8,090 nucleotides of DNA from Pseudomonadota bacterium. GTDB taxonomy: Bacteria > Pseudomonadota > Gammaproteobacteria > Xanthomonadales > Xanthomonadaceae. Location of the stretch: NCBI GenBank assembly GCA_023423675.1, contig JAFAFD010000427.1, positions 1-8,090 on the forward strand, in the 5' to 3' direction. The position numbers and the translations under genes are program-made. The stretch's first letter is position 1; every line of letters begins with the position of its first letter. Below, piece by piece: positions 1 through 7,730 of this stretch. The notes below the pieces were generated by a model, which ran no database searches, was not told the origin of the DNA, and was given only the letters and a program-made list of their open reading frames with translations.

Positions 1-394
1 TATCCGTGCCGGGGATGGCGAAGAAGCCCTTCAGGTCAGGATCGGTCGGGCCCGCAGCGCTGTCCGGGCGCGATGCGGCGGTGGACGGATCGGCCACCGA
101 TTCACGCTGTGGCAGCACCGGCGACGCCACGCCGGGCACCTGGGTGGGATGCAGCATAGCGGTCGCGGCTGGCGTTACGGGCGCGGTGGCTGGCGGGGCA
201 GCGGAGGCCGTCGTCGCCGCACTGGCAAGGGCTTCGCGCTGTTCGAGGCGATCCAGGCGCTGCTGCATGCCTTCCAGTGCCTGGCGCAGGGTCACGATCT
301 CGCGCCGCAGAGCCTGCGCGTCCTCCTCTTCGGCATGGGCCGGCGTTGCCGCCATCGCCGCCATGCACACCAGACTCAGTCCTGCCAAGCGCAT
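1..394 (-). CDS. DcaP-like trimeric outer-membrane porin, N-terminal part (runs off left edge)
   Basis: The frame is open from an ATG at 394 to the window edge (131 codons, no stop), so only the N-terminus is seen. The protein starts with a short signal peptide (MRLAGLSLV... ending in AHA before EEEDAQ, cleavage near residue 21). A heptad-rich coiled coil follows (LRREIVTLRQALEGMQQRLDRLE split over residues about 28-52), then a long Ala/Pro/Thr linker, then DLKGFFAIPGTD just before the edge. Signal peptide, coiled coil, linker and a 'GFF.IPGTD' entry into the barrel is the layout I know from DcaP-family porins, which take up small, often dicarboxylic, compounds. The substrate cannot be told from this piece. 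I chose 394 because GGAGG sits 5 nt upstream; an in-frame ATG at 406 is possible. The DcaP call is from memory of the family; outer-membrane export is the firmer part. Confidence 0.68.
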   Translation of the reverse strand, partial: MRLAGLSLVCMAAMAATPAHAEEEDAQALRREIVTLRQALEGMQQRLDRLEQREALASAATTASAAPPATAPVTPAATAMLHPTQVPGVASPVLPQRESVADPSTAASRPDSAAGPTDPDLKGFFAIPGTD

Positions 395-508
395 TGCATC
401 CTCCATGGACGAACACCTGCCAGACACTGCCGGACGGGACGCCTGCGCGTTCCCGACAGCGACCTGCCGTTGCTGGGTTGCGGAGTACTGCGTCGATGCC
501 CGCAGGCA

Positions 509-525
509 GCCTGCATGCTGCAGGC
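509..525. repeat. 17-bp perfect palindrome / hairpin
   Basis: GCCTGCA-TGC-TGCAGGC has 7-bp arms around a 3-nt centre. It lies about 115 bp upstream of the porin start, inside a possible porin leader. It has no T-tract, so it is not a simple terminator. It may be an operator or a leader hairpin; the role is unknown. Confidence 0.4.
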
Positions 526-697
526 AACAGGACCATGACATCGCCCTGTTGTTTCCGTGGGCCGCTCGACTGCGGCTGCGCTGCCAGCGAGGTGGCGACC
601 GCAGGCGTCTGGGTAGCAAGCCCGAAGTGAGGGTGTCGTGAATGACGCAGCACGATTCACCTGCTCCTGGCAGATCCGTGACGCTGTCCCTGTCGTG

Positions 698-721
698 TTG
701 ACGCTGGAATCCATGCGTCAA
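698..721. promoter_or_regulatory. 24-bp inverted repeat, possible operator
   Basis: Arms TTGACGC (698-704) and GCGTCAA (715-721) are perfect inverted repeats around a 10-nt centre that itself contains the short dyad TGGA-A-TCCA. The centre lies 46 bp from the FNR box. If the porin is transcribed from a class II FNR promoter, the predicted start (about 714) would fall inside this repeat, a natural place for a repressor. The binding protein is unknown. Confidence 0.4.
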
Positions 722-748
722 GGCTAGCGAGCCTGTCGCTTTCAGCCT

Positions 749-762
749 TGATTGCGATCAAG
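749..762. promoter_or_regulatory. FNR/ANR (Crp-Fnr family) box
   Basis: TTGAT-TGCG-ATCAA is a perfect match to the FNR/ANR consensus TTGAT-N4-ATCAA, so an oxygen-responsive activator is the best guess. The site is symmetric. Placed at -41.5 on the minus strand it would use TAGCCT (727-722) as -10 and serve the porin. On the plus strand it would use TATTCA (786-791) and start near 797, where no gene but a hairpin at 849-885 follows. Neither -10 is strong. Conservation of the site upstream of orthologous porins would settle the target. Confidence 0.55.
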
Positions 763-763
763 T

Positions 764-798
764 CACGATGCGTGATCTAAGTCACTATTCATACGTGA
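764..798. promoter_or_regulatory. Tandem TCAC/GTGA dyads beside the FNR box
   Basis: AAGTCAC occurs at 761-767 and again 18 bp later at 779-785. Each copy opens a dyad: TCACG-ATG-CGTGA (764-776) and TCAC-N9-GTGA (782-798). The half-sites recall Crp/Clp-type TGTGA/TCACA elements but in the opposite order, so this is not a standard Clp site. A regulator binding two phased sites is possible. Nothing in the window names it. Confidence 0.3.
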
Positions 799-848
799 TT
801 CCGCACCGCCCACTGCGCAGCCGTATCCAGCCGCACTGTCGCAGAACG

Positions 849-885
849 CAACAGGCCCGCACGTTGCCGTGCGGGCCTGCTGTTG
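849..885 (-). terminator. Terminator hairpin behind dsbG
   Basis: An 11-bp perfect stem (CAGGCCCGCAC at 852-862 with 869-879) closes a 6-nt loop, about 30 nt beyond the dsbG stop. On the minus strand it is followed by TGTTGCGTTCTG, a broken T-rich run. The plus strand side (CTGTTGTTGAT) is similar, so it could stop transcription from either direction. Confidence 0.65.
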
Positions 886-908
886 TTGATCACGGGCGGG
901 CAGCGCGG

Positions 909-1748
909 TCAGCGCGGGCCCAGCACCTTCAGCAGGTCGTCGCCCTGCGGCAGGCCGGCACGACGCTCGACGCTGCCCTCTGCATTCTGGAACAGGATGC
1001 CCGGCGTACCCTGGAAGCCCATTTCCACCATCAGCACCTGGTTGGCGTCGAGCTTGCCAGCGACGTCGCGGCTGATGCTCGGCAGCGGCTTGATGCCACC
1101 ACGCTCGAACTGGTGCTCGTTCTCCAGCAGCGCGGCACTGGGGTCGCGGGCGGACAGGATGGCCGCGGCCTTGGCCGGGCTGTCTTCACGGATCACGCCG
1201 ACCATGATGTGACGCAGCTGCACCTTGCCTGCATCCACCCAGGGACGGGCAGCATCCCAGAACTTGTGGCAATACGGGCAATTTGCGTCACTGAAGGTGT
1301 AGACGATCCGCGGGGCGTCGGCCTTGCCGTCACGCACCCACGCGCTGGCTTCCAGCTTGGACCACATCTTGGCCGACATCGGCGCGGACACCAGCTTCTC
1401 CACCGCCTCGGCGGCCACGTCGTTGCCCTCGGCATCGAACAGGCTGCCGACCAGCACATGCTTGCCATCCGCGGTGACATACGCCGCCGCCGGCTGCTGG
1501 CCACCGACCACGCCGGCAAAGCCGCGCAGGCCGCCCGGTGCATCGAATTCGGAAACGACCTCGAAGCCGTGCTTCTCGATGCCCTTCAGGACCGCGGGGC
1601 GCTCACCCTTGCCTGCGGCAGGGGCCGCCGCAGCGGTGCCGGCGGGCGTCTTGGCCGGCGGCGTCTGTGCCTGGCTGCAGGCGGTCATGGCCAGCAGCAC
1701 CGGCAGGATCAGGACCGCAGGCGCGGTGCGCAGGGAAATCGACAGCAT
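909..1748 (-). CDS. dsbG: Thiol:disulfide interchange protein DsbG
   Basis: A periplasmic thioredoxin-fold protein of the DsbC/DsbG family, 279 residues against about 248 in E. coli. In that family it isomerises wrong disulfides or reduces sulfenylated cysteines and is kept reduced by a membrane electron donor such as DsbD. Residues about 52-118 match the DsbG dimerisation domain (KHGFEVVSEFDAPGGLRGF, then TADGKHVLVGSLFDAEG). The catalytic motif is C157-P-Y-C160 in FSDANCPYCHKF, and T248-P249 is the cis-proline loop. The N-terminus is hydrophobic and ends LLAMTAC, so C24 may be a lipidated cysteine; Met at -3 makes the lipobox imperfect. A Pro/Ala linker follows, which accounts for the extra length. 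The start has GGAG 7 nt upstream. It lies 30 bp behind the TlpA-like gene on the same strand, so the two are probably one operon, ended by the hairpin at 849-885. Confidence 0.9.
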   Translation of the reverse strand: MLSISLRTAPAVLILPVLLAMTACSQAQTPPAKTPAGTAAAAPAAGKGERPAVLKGIEKHGFEVVSEFDAPGGLRGFAGVVGGQQPAAAYVTADGKHVLVGSLFDAEGNDVAAEAVEKLVSAPMSAKMWSKLEASAWVRDGKADAPRIVYTFSDANCPYCHKFWDAARPWVDAGKVQLRHIMVGVIREDSPAKAAAILSARDPSAALLENEHQFERGGIKPLPSISRDVAGKLDANQVLMVEMGFQGTPGILFQNAEGSVERRAGLPQGDDLLKVLGPR

Positions 1749-1778
1749 GGGAACTCCAAAAGGAAATGCCCGCGCAGG

Positions 1779-2582
1779 CTACCGCAGCCTGCGCAGTTTG
1801 TGTTCAAGACCGGCCTGGGTCAGTTCACCGAGGTGCAGATCCTGCAGGCGCCCCTGCGCATCGAAGAACAGGGTCGAGGGATAGGCGCGCACGCCCAGCG
1901 CGGTGGAGGCCGACGCAGGCTCGTCCAGCAGGACATCGCGCAGCGCAAGCTGCTCTGCGGCCAGGAACTGCCGTACCTCCTCCTGGCCTTCGCCCTGGTT
2001 GAGGAAGACGAACTGCAGTTCGGGGTGGGACTGCTGCGCACGGGCCAGAACCGGCATTTCGCGCCGGCATGGACCACACCAGCTGGCCCAGAGATTCAGC
2101 ACCACGGGCTTGCCACGGAATCGATCCAGGTCCAGCGACTGACCCTGCAGATCCACCACCTGCACCGCTGGCAGGGACAGCGTGTTGGCCTGCCACTGCG
2201 ACAGACCATAGCTGCCCACGCCCCACAGCAGCGCACCAGCGAGTGCACTGCACAGCACCGGAACACGCAGCGAAGGATGGCGACGCAGACGCCAGACACC
2301 CCACCCCAGCGCCGCAGCCAGCACGACGACCACGTGATAGCCGCCATCGGCAATCTGCAACATGCTCCAGGGCGCGTCACGATAGAAGGCGAAGTTGGCG
2401 GCAATGAAGGACACGCGGCCGCAGAGCAGGCCGACCAGCAGCATGTCCAGCACCTGACCCGCGCCCGAAGGCCGCGGCGGCACCGGCTGGCGCGCCGGCC
2501 AGAGCCGCGCGATGCCCATCGCCAGCAGCAGACAGATCAGGATCACCACTACCGGCATCGGCACCGGCCCCACACTTGCCAT
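1779..2582 (-). CDS. Membrane-anchored TlpA/ResA-type thiol-disulfide protein with Lgt-like N-terminal membrane domain
   Basis: 267 residues in two parts. The C-terminal half (about 137-267) is a TlpA/ResA thioredoxin domain: FRGKPVVLNLWASWCGPCRREMP with C169 and C172 (WCGPC), an NQGEGQEEV segment, and cis-Pro235 in RAYPSTLFF. Such domains face the periplasm and reduce or relay disulfides. The N-terminal half has about four hydrophobic segments (near 8-26, 43-63, 80-98, 107-125). Residues 46-97 (DMLLVGLLCGRVSF...IADGGYH...) resemble a stretch of Lgt, prolipoprotein diacylglyceryl transferase. The rest of Lgt, including its usual second catalytic part, is absent, so transferase activity is doubtful. 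The start is preceded by AGGTGA. Its dsbG neighbour 30 bp downstream suggests an electron-supply or partner role, which is inference. Confidence 0.82.
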   Translation of the reverse strand: MASVGPVPMPVVVILICLLLAMGIARLWPARQPVPPRPSGAGQVLDMLLVGLLCGRVSFIAANFAFYRDAPWSMLQIADGGYHVVVVLAAALGWGVWRLRRHPSLRVPVLCSALAGALLWGVGSYGLSQWQANTLSLPAVQVVDLQGQSLDLDRFRGKPVVLNLWASWCGPCRREMPVLARAQQSHPELQFVFLNQGEGQEEVRQFLAAEQLALRDVLLDEPASASTALGVRAYPSTLFFDAQGRLQDLHLGELTQAGLEHKLRRLR

Positions 2583-2623
2583 TACATCACCTGCACCACA
2601 TTCCAGAGTCCTGCATGGTCGGA

Positions 2624-2652
2624 GCGCCGCGCCCGCGTTGCAAGCGCGGCGC
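2624..2652 (-). terminator. GC-rich hairpin between the AraC-type regulator and the tlpA-like gene
   Basis: Perfect 9-bp arms (GCGCCGCGC at 2624-2632 and GCGCGGCGC at 2644-2652) surround an 11-nt loop, 14 bp after the regulator stop. No T-run follows on the minus strand (CTCCGACC), so it may be a weak terminator, an attenuator or an mRNA-stability hairpin. It suggests that the thiol-redox genes are at least partly uncoupled from the regulator, but the 41 bp left before the tlpA-like start shows no clear promoter. Confidence 0.45.
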
Positions 2653-2666
2653 CCTGCCCGCGGTCG

Positions 2667-3734
2667 TCAGGCCGCGTCCAGCCGCGAGTCCGCAACCGGT
2701 ACCACCGGCACGGCCCGCGATGCCATCGCCGCCGGTGCCGGCAACGCGCGCTCGCGCCGCTTGCAGTTCACGTGCCGCCGGTAATTGGCCGGCGTCATGC
2801 CGACGATGCGTAGGAACAGGCGCCGGAACGCGCTCTGGTCCGCATAACCCACGCCCCAGGCGACCTCGTCGATGCTGGCGCCCTGCTGCAGCAGGGTCTG
2901 CGCCTTGGCCACGCGCAGCCGCTGGCAGTACTCGATGGGACGCAGCCCGGTGGCTTTGAGGAAGCGGCGCTGCAGCGTCCGCGGCTCAAGGCCGGAGACC
3001 TCGCAGATGGCCGGCAGCGTCGCCCCGCGTGCGGAGGTGGTGTGCAGCCAGCGCTGGGCCTTGAGCACATCACGGTCGCCGTGGGCGAAGTTGGCACTGA
3101 ACCGCTCCAGATCCTGCTGCACGCCCGCCGGTACGACAATGCCCAGCTGCTGCGCGACCGCGCTGGCCACGCCCTGCCCGTGCAGGCGATACAACAGGCG
3201 CAGGCCCAGGTAACGCCATGCCTGTGGGCCGGCCACGGTGAGCAGGTCACCGTCATCGACCAGCGCACGTTCACTGGGGGCCCAGCTGGCGGCCTGACCC
3301 TGCAGGCCCGGATGGCGCCGCAGATCGGGGCCCGACACGGTGCGCCCGGCGAGCAGGCCCGCCCGTGCCAGTACACCGACACCGTCGGCCGCCGCGGCCA
3401 ACAGGCTGCCGCCGTCGTAATGCGCACGCAGCCAGTCCAGCAGGACTTCCTCGGCGCGCACCGAGACCACTGGGCTGACCTGGCCCGGAAGGGCGATAAC
3501 GGCGGGAATCGCCGCATCCAGCATTTCCGCACCGGCGACGCGGGTCACACCGCGATTGCTGGCCGGCACGATCCAGCGGGTGACCAGCACGCGGGCACTG
3601 GGGCGCCGCTGCTGCTGGGCCAGGCGATTGGCCACGTGGGCCATTTCAGCCAATACCGAAGCTGCAGACGGATCTCCTCCCGGATACTCGACCACGGCAA
3701 CCTCGACGAAACCTTCGTTGTTCAGTCCCTCCAC
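2667..3734 (-). CDS. GlxA-type AraC-family transcriptional regulator
   Basis: A cytoplasmic DNA-binding regulator with an N-terminal DJ-1/PfpI-like (amidase-fold) ligand domain and a C-terminal AraC helix-turn-helix domain. The first domain covers about residues 8-195. Its elbow region reads AAADGVGVLARAGLLAGR where relatives have SVCTGA.VLAEAGLL, so the nucleophile cysteine is replaced by alanine and no catalysis is expected. The AraC domain (about 220-322) has both helix-turn-helices: LPAICEVSGLEPRTLQRRF and IDEVAWGVGYADQSAFRRLF, ending MTPANYRRHV. A Pro/Ala/Val tail follows. I chose GTG at 3734 because GGAGGAGG lies at ideal distance. An in-frame ATG at 3749 (five residues longer) has no ribosome site, being preceded by GCCTGAACGA. 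Two GTTCAGGC repeats 21 bp apart just upstream suggest autoregulation. Targets are unknown; the adjacent thiol-redox genes and the divergent copper operon are candidates. Confidence 0.87.
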   Translation of the reverse strand: MEGLNNEGFVEVAVVEYPGGDPSAASVLAEMAHVANRLAQQQRRPSARVLVTRWIVPASNRGVTRVAGAEMLDAAIPAVIALPGQVSPVVSVRAEEVLLDWLRAHYDGGSLLAAAADGVGVLARAGLLAGRTVSGPDLRRHPGLQGQAASWAPSERALVDDGDLLTVAGPQAWRYLGLRLLYRLHGQGVASAVAQQLGIVVPAGVQQDLERFSANFAHGDRDVLKAQRWLHTTSARGATLPAICEVSGLEPRTLQRRFLKATGLRPIEYCQRLRVAKAQTLLQQGASIDEVAWGVGYADQSAFRRLFLRIVGMTPANYRRHVNCKRRERALPAPAAMASRAVPVVPVADSRLDAA

Positions 3735-3751
3735 GCTCCCCTCCTCCATTC

Positions 3752-3780
3752 GTTCAGGCCGTCGAGCGGCCGGTTCAGGC
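3752..3780. promoter_or_regulatory. Tandem GTTCAGGC repeats 21 bp apart, possible AraC-type operator
   Basis: GTTCAGGC occurs at 3752-3759 and 3773-3780, the same face of the helix two turns apart. AraC-family proteins typically bind direct half-sites with this 21-bp spacing. The pair lies immediately upstream of the regulator's start, in its leader or promoter, so repression of its own gene is the simplest reading. This is inference from spacing and position only. Confidence 0.4.
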
Positions 3781-3793
3781 GAAGGGTAGGAAG

Positions 3794-3806
3794 TGCCGCA
3801 GCGGCA
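3794..3806. repeat. Short perfect dyad in the divergent intergenic region
   Basis: TGCCGC-A-GCGGCA is preceded by GGGTAGGAAG. The GTAG-plus-hairpin look recalls the REP-like elements of Stenotrophomonas genomes, but the stem is shorter and the head differs, so I call only a dyad. It lies between the AraC-type regulator and the MerR operon. Confidence 0.3.
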
Positions 3807-3858
3807 GGGCTATGAAGAAAGTTGCAAAGTGCGCTGAATGGGGGAAACCCACAAACTC

Positions 3859-3890
3859 TTGACTCTTGACCAGACTCCAGGGTTGACAAT
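3859..3890 (+). promoter_or_regulatory. MerR-type metal-responsive promoter and operator
   Basis: -35 TTGACT (3859-3864) and -10 GACAAT (3885-3890) are separated by 20 bp, the overlong spacer typical of promoters twisted into activity by MerR-family regulators. The operator fills the spacer (3862-3883), beginning ACTCT and ending GACTCCAGGGT. It is an imperfect dyad (6 of 11 pairs). As I remember it, the E. coli zntA operator also begins ACTCT and ends GACTCCAGAGT, so the right half is close to a ZntR site rather than to the CCTTCC/GGAAGG of CueR. Transcription should start near 3897, leaving about 18 nt of leader with AGGAG 6 nt before the ATG at 3915. Confidence 0.75.
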
Positions 3891-3914
3891 GGCGGCATCC
3901 ACCAGGAGTGCGCC

Positions 3915-4309
3915 ATGAATATTGGACAGCTGGCCCGCGAGGCTGGGGTGCCGATCGACACCGTCCGCTACTACGAACGCCAGCAGCTGCTGCCCACCGC
4001 AGCGCGCTCTGCCGGCGGCTACCGCATCTTCGGCGAGCAGGACCTGCGCCGGCTGCGGTTCATCCGCCGCGCCAAGGGGCTGGGTTTCAGCCTGGAGGAA
4101 ATCGCCGAGCTGCTGGCACTGAGCGACCGCCACCAGCAGGACATGGCCAGCGTGCGCGATACGGCACAGGCGCGCCTGCTCGACATCGAGCAGCGCATGG
4201 CCGAACTGCAGCGCATGCATGCCGCACTGGCACAGCTGGTGGACGCCTGCCCCGGCCATGGTGCGCTGGAACAGTGCCCCATCCTCGCCGCACTGACCGA
4301 GGACAACGC

Positions 4310-4313
<4 letters not shown>
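3915..4313 (+). CDS. MerR-family heavy-metal-responsive regulator (CueR/HmrR-like)
   Basis: 132 residues, the usual length for CueR/ZntR proteins. Residues 1-70 are the winged helix-turn-helix ([21 protein letters not shown], then [17 protein letters not shown]). About 75-108 is the dimerisation helix (ending [16 protein letters not shown]). The metal loop at the C-terminus is C112-PGHGALEQ-C121. C112 matches CueR C112, but the spacing to the second Cys is 8 residues (7 in CueR). By ungapped alignment from memory, the position that is Ser77 in CueR (monovalent ions) or Cys in ZntR/MerR (divalent ions) is Met77 here. The protein should bind the spacer operator at 3862-3883 and switch on its own operon. 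Its stop overlaps the ATPase start (ATGA). A Cu(I) signal is most likely, given the downstream ATPase, but Zn/Cd/Ag/Au cannot be excluded. Confidence 0.87.
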
Positions 4314-6880
<2,567 letters not shown>

Positions 6881-6922
6881 CATCGACCTCGCAACGGACG
6901 TGAAGAAAAGTGCAACAAACGC

Positions 6923-6951
6923 TTGCCAACCCCCGGGGGCACAGCTATTAT
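6923..6951 (+). promoter_or_regulatory. Promoter of the first tRNA pair
   Basis: TTGCCA (6923-6928), 17-bp spacer, TATTAT (6946-6951): near-consensus sigma-70, with a start expected near 6958, only about 12 nt before tRNA-Ala. The spacer contains the palindrome CCCCCGGGGG. The GC-containing discriminator (TTCGCTCC) fits stringent growth-rate control of stable RNA. Confidence 0.8.
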
Positions 6952-6969
6952 TTCGCTCCTCAGCGACGT

Positions 6970-7045
6970 GGGGCCATAGCTCAGCTGGGAGAGCGCCTGC
7001 ATGGCATGCAGGAGGTCAGCGGTTCGATCCCGCTTGGCTCCACCA
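6970..7045 (+). tRNA. tRNA-Ala (anticodon GGC), copy 1
   Basis: 76 nt with encoded CCA. Acceptor stem GGGGCCA (6970-6976) pairs with TGGCTCC (7035-7041). The anticodon stem CCTGC/GCAGG encloses the loop ATGGCAT, giving GGC at 7003-7005. The T arm contains GGTTCGATCCC. It is identical to the two later copies. Confidence 0.97.
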
Positions 7046-7046
7046 A

Positions 7047-7072
7047 TCTTTCGGCATTAGGCCGTCGGAAGA
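7047..7072 (+). repeat. Hairpin in Ala-Glu spacer 1 (ATTAGGCC loop)
   Basis: A 9-bp stem (TCTTTCGGC at 7047-7055 with GTCGGAAGA at 7064-7072, including two G-T pairs) closes the loop ATTAGGCC. It starts one base after tRNA-Ala. The same loop recurs in the other two Ala-Glu spacers. No T-tract follows, so a processing or folding element is more likely than a terminator. Confidence 0.55.
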
Positions 7073-7100
7073 GTCGCAAAAGAACATTGATGAGATCTGC

Positions 7101-7176
7101 GTCCCCATCGTCTAGAGGCCTAGGACATCACCCTTTCACGGTGGCGACCGGGGTTCGAATCCCCGTGGGGACGCCA
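7101..7176 (+). tRNA. tRNA-Glu (anticodon TTC), copy 1
   Basis: 76 nt with encoded CCA. Acceptor stem GTCCCCA pairs with TGGGGAC. The anticodon loop CTTTCAC gives TTC at 7135-7137. The T arm contains GGTTCGAATCC. It lies 55 nt after tRNA-Ala and is presumably on the same transcript. Confidence 0.97.
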
Positions 7177-7195
7177 ACTCATCACGAACAACGAG

Positions 7196-7222
7196 GACCC
7201 GGCCGATAACCGGGTCTTTTTT
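7196..7222 (+). terminator. Rho-independent terminator of the first tRNA pair
   Basis: GACCCGG (7196-7202) and CCGGGTC (7210-7216) form a 7-bp stem over a 7-nt loop, followed directly by six T residues. It ends the first Ala-Glu unit and separates it from the second. Confidence 0.88.
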
Positions 7223-7303
7223 GTTCACCGCCTACCGGCGTTCAGGTTGTGGCGTTGCGGTTCCCCTGCCCTTGTGGCCCTGGTGAACCACAACGAAGAA
7301 AGC

Positions 7304-7343
7304 AAAAAAAAAGCTTCCACAAAGGTGAATGCGCTGGTAAGAT
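7304..7343 (+). promoter_or_regulatory. Promoter of the second and third tRNA pairs, with A-tract UP element
   Basis: Nine A residues (7304-7312) lie just upstream of a weak -35 (TTCCAC, 7315-7320), a 17-bp spacer and -10 TAAGAT (7338-7343). An A-tract at this place can act as an UP element that offsets a poor -35, as in stable-RNA promoters. The start would be about 7350, some 11 nt before tRNA-Ala copy 2. The need for a fresh promoter follows from the terminator at 7196-7222. Confidence 0.6.
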
Positions 7344-7360
7344 AGGCGGCTCGGTAACAC

Positions 7361-7436
7361 GGGGCCATAGCTCAGCTGGGAGAGCGCCTGCATGGCATGC
7401 AGGAGGTCAGCGGTTCGATCCCGCTTGGCTCCACCA
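7361..7436 (+). tRNA. tRNA-Ala (anticodon GGC), copy 2
   Basis: Identical in sequence to copy 1, with CCA encoded. It is the first gene of the second array. Confidence 0.97.
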
Positions 7437-7460
7437 CTTTCGACATTAGGCCGTCGAAGG
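7437..7460 (+). repeat. Hairpin in Ala-Glu spacer 2 (ATTAGGCC loop)
   Basis: CTTTCGAC (7437-7444) pairs with GTCGAAGG (7453-7460) over the loop ATTAGGCC. It abuts the CCA end of tRNA-Ala. Compared with spacer 1, a G-T pair next to the loop-closing pair is replaced by A-T. Confidence 0.55.
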
Positions 7461-7485
7461 TTCTACAACTTGAAGTTTTTCGTGC

Positions 7486-7561
7486 GTCCCCATCGTCTAG
7501 AGGCCTAGGACATCACCCTTTCACGGTGGCGACCGGGGTTCGAATCCCCGTGGGGACGCCA
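7486..7561 (+). tRNA. tRNA-Glu (anticodon TTC), copy 2
   Basis: Identical in sequence to copy 1, 49 nt after tRNA-Ala copy 2. No terminator with a T-tract follows before the next tRNA-Ala; only a 5-bp hairpin (CCTGC-TCCCAT-GCAGG, 7576-7591) is seen, so read-through into copy 3 is likely. Confidence 0.97.
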
Positions 7562-7608
7562 GTTTCAAAACGGACCCTGCTCCCATGCAGGACAATCCGG
7601 AGTTTCAT

Positions 7609-7684
7609 GGGGCCATAGCTCAGCTGGGAGAGCGCCTGCATGGCATGCAGGAGGTCAGCGGTTCGATCCCGCTTGGCTCCACCA
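7609..7684 (+). tRNA. tRNA-Ala (anticodon GGC), copy 3
   Basis: Identical in sequence to copies 1 and 2. The 47-nt gap before it has no clear promoter, which supports co-transcription with the second pair. Confidence 0.97.
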
Positions 7685-7706
7685 CTTCGACATTAGGCCG
7701 TCGAAG
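7685..7706 (+). repeat. Hairpin in Ala-Glu spacer 3 (ATTAGGCC loop)
   Basis: CTTCGAC (7685-7691) pairs with GTCGAAG (7700-7706) over the loop ATTAGGCC, a perfect 7-bp stem. The rest of this spacer is nearly the same as spacer 2. Confidence 0.55.
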
Positions 7707-7730
7707 ATCTACAACTTGAAGTTTTCGTGC

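Larger units (their letters stand above)
395..767. other. Non-coding regulatory gap upstream of the porin
   Basis: No frame here looks coding: the overlapping open frames are Arg/Pro/Cys-rich and read as antisense or GC-driven artefacts. The stretch holds several dyads: a perfect 17-bp palindrome (509-525), an inverted repeat at 698-721, a small one at 722-735 (AGGCT-AGCG-AGCCT) and an FNR-type box at 749-762. If the porin promoter uses the FNR box, its 5' leader would be about 320 nt, long enough to carry regulatory RNA structure. No promoter for the porin is otherwise clear. Confidence 0.5.

Noticed and set aside
6..641. Plus-strand open frame of 211 codons opposite the porin N-terminus
   Set aside because: The minus-strand frame has a signal peptide, coiled coil and good ribosome site; this one is its antisense shadow and continues into non-coding dyads.
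376..714. Minus-strand open frame of 112 codons upstream of the porin
   Set aside because: No ribosome site, Arg/Cys/Ser-rich composition, overlaps the porin start in another frame and the inverted repeats.
768..2813. Long plus-strand open frame (681 codons) opposite dsbG and the tlpA-like gene
   Set aside because: It is antisense to two well-supported genes, has Gln/His/Arg-rich low-information protein and no recognisable domain. High GC at third positions commonly opens such frames.
3784..3806. Stenotrophomonas REP-type element (GTAG plus hairpin)
   Set aside because: The stem is only 6 bp and the spacing after GTAG does not match the element as I remember it; kept only as a short dyad.
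3908..4309. Upstream extension of copA by 134 codons
   Set aside because: It is the out-of-frame reading of the MerR gene. ATG at 4310 has a ribosome site and the ATGA overlap, and the protein there begins with the expected His-rich metal-binding segment.
6900..7618. Several short plus-strand open frames across the tRNA genes
   Set aside because: They repeat because the tRNA sequences repeat; the tRNA cloverleafs fully explain the conservation.
7046..7706. CRISPR-like reading of the regularly repeated elements
   Set aside because: The repeats are tRNA genes and their spacers, with no short uniform repeat-spacer pattern and no cas gene.
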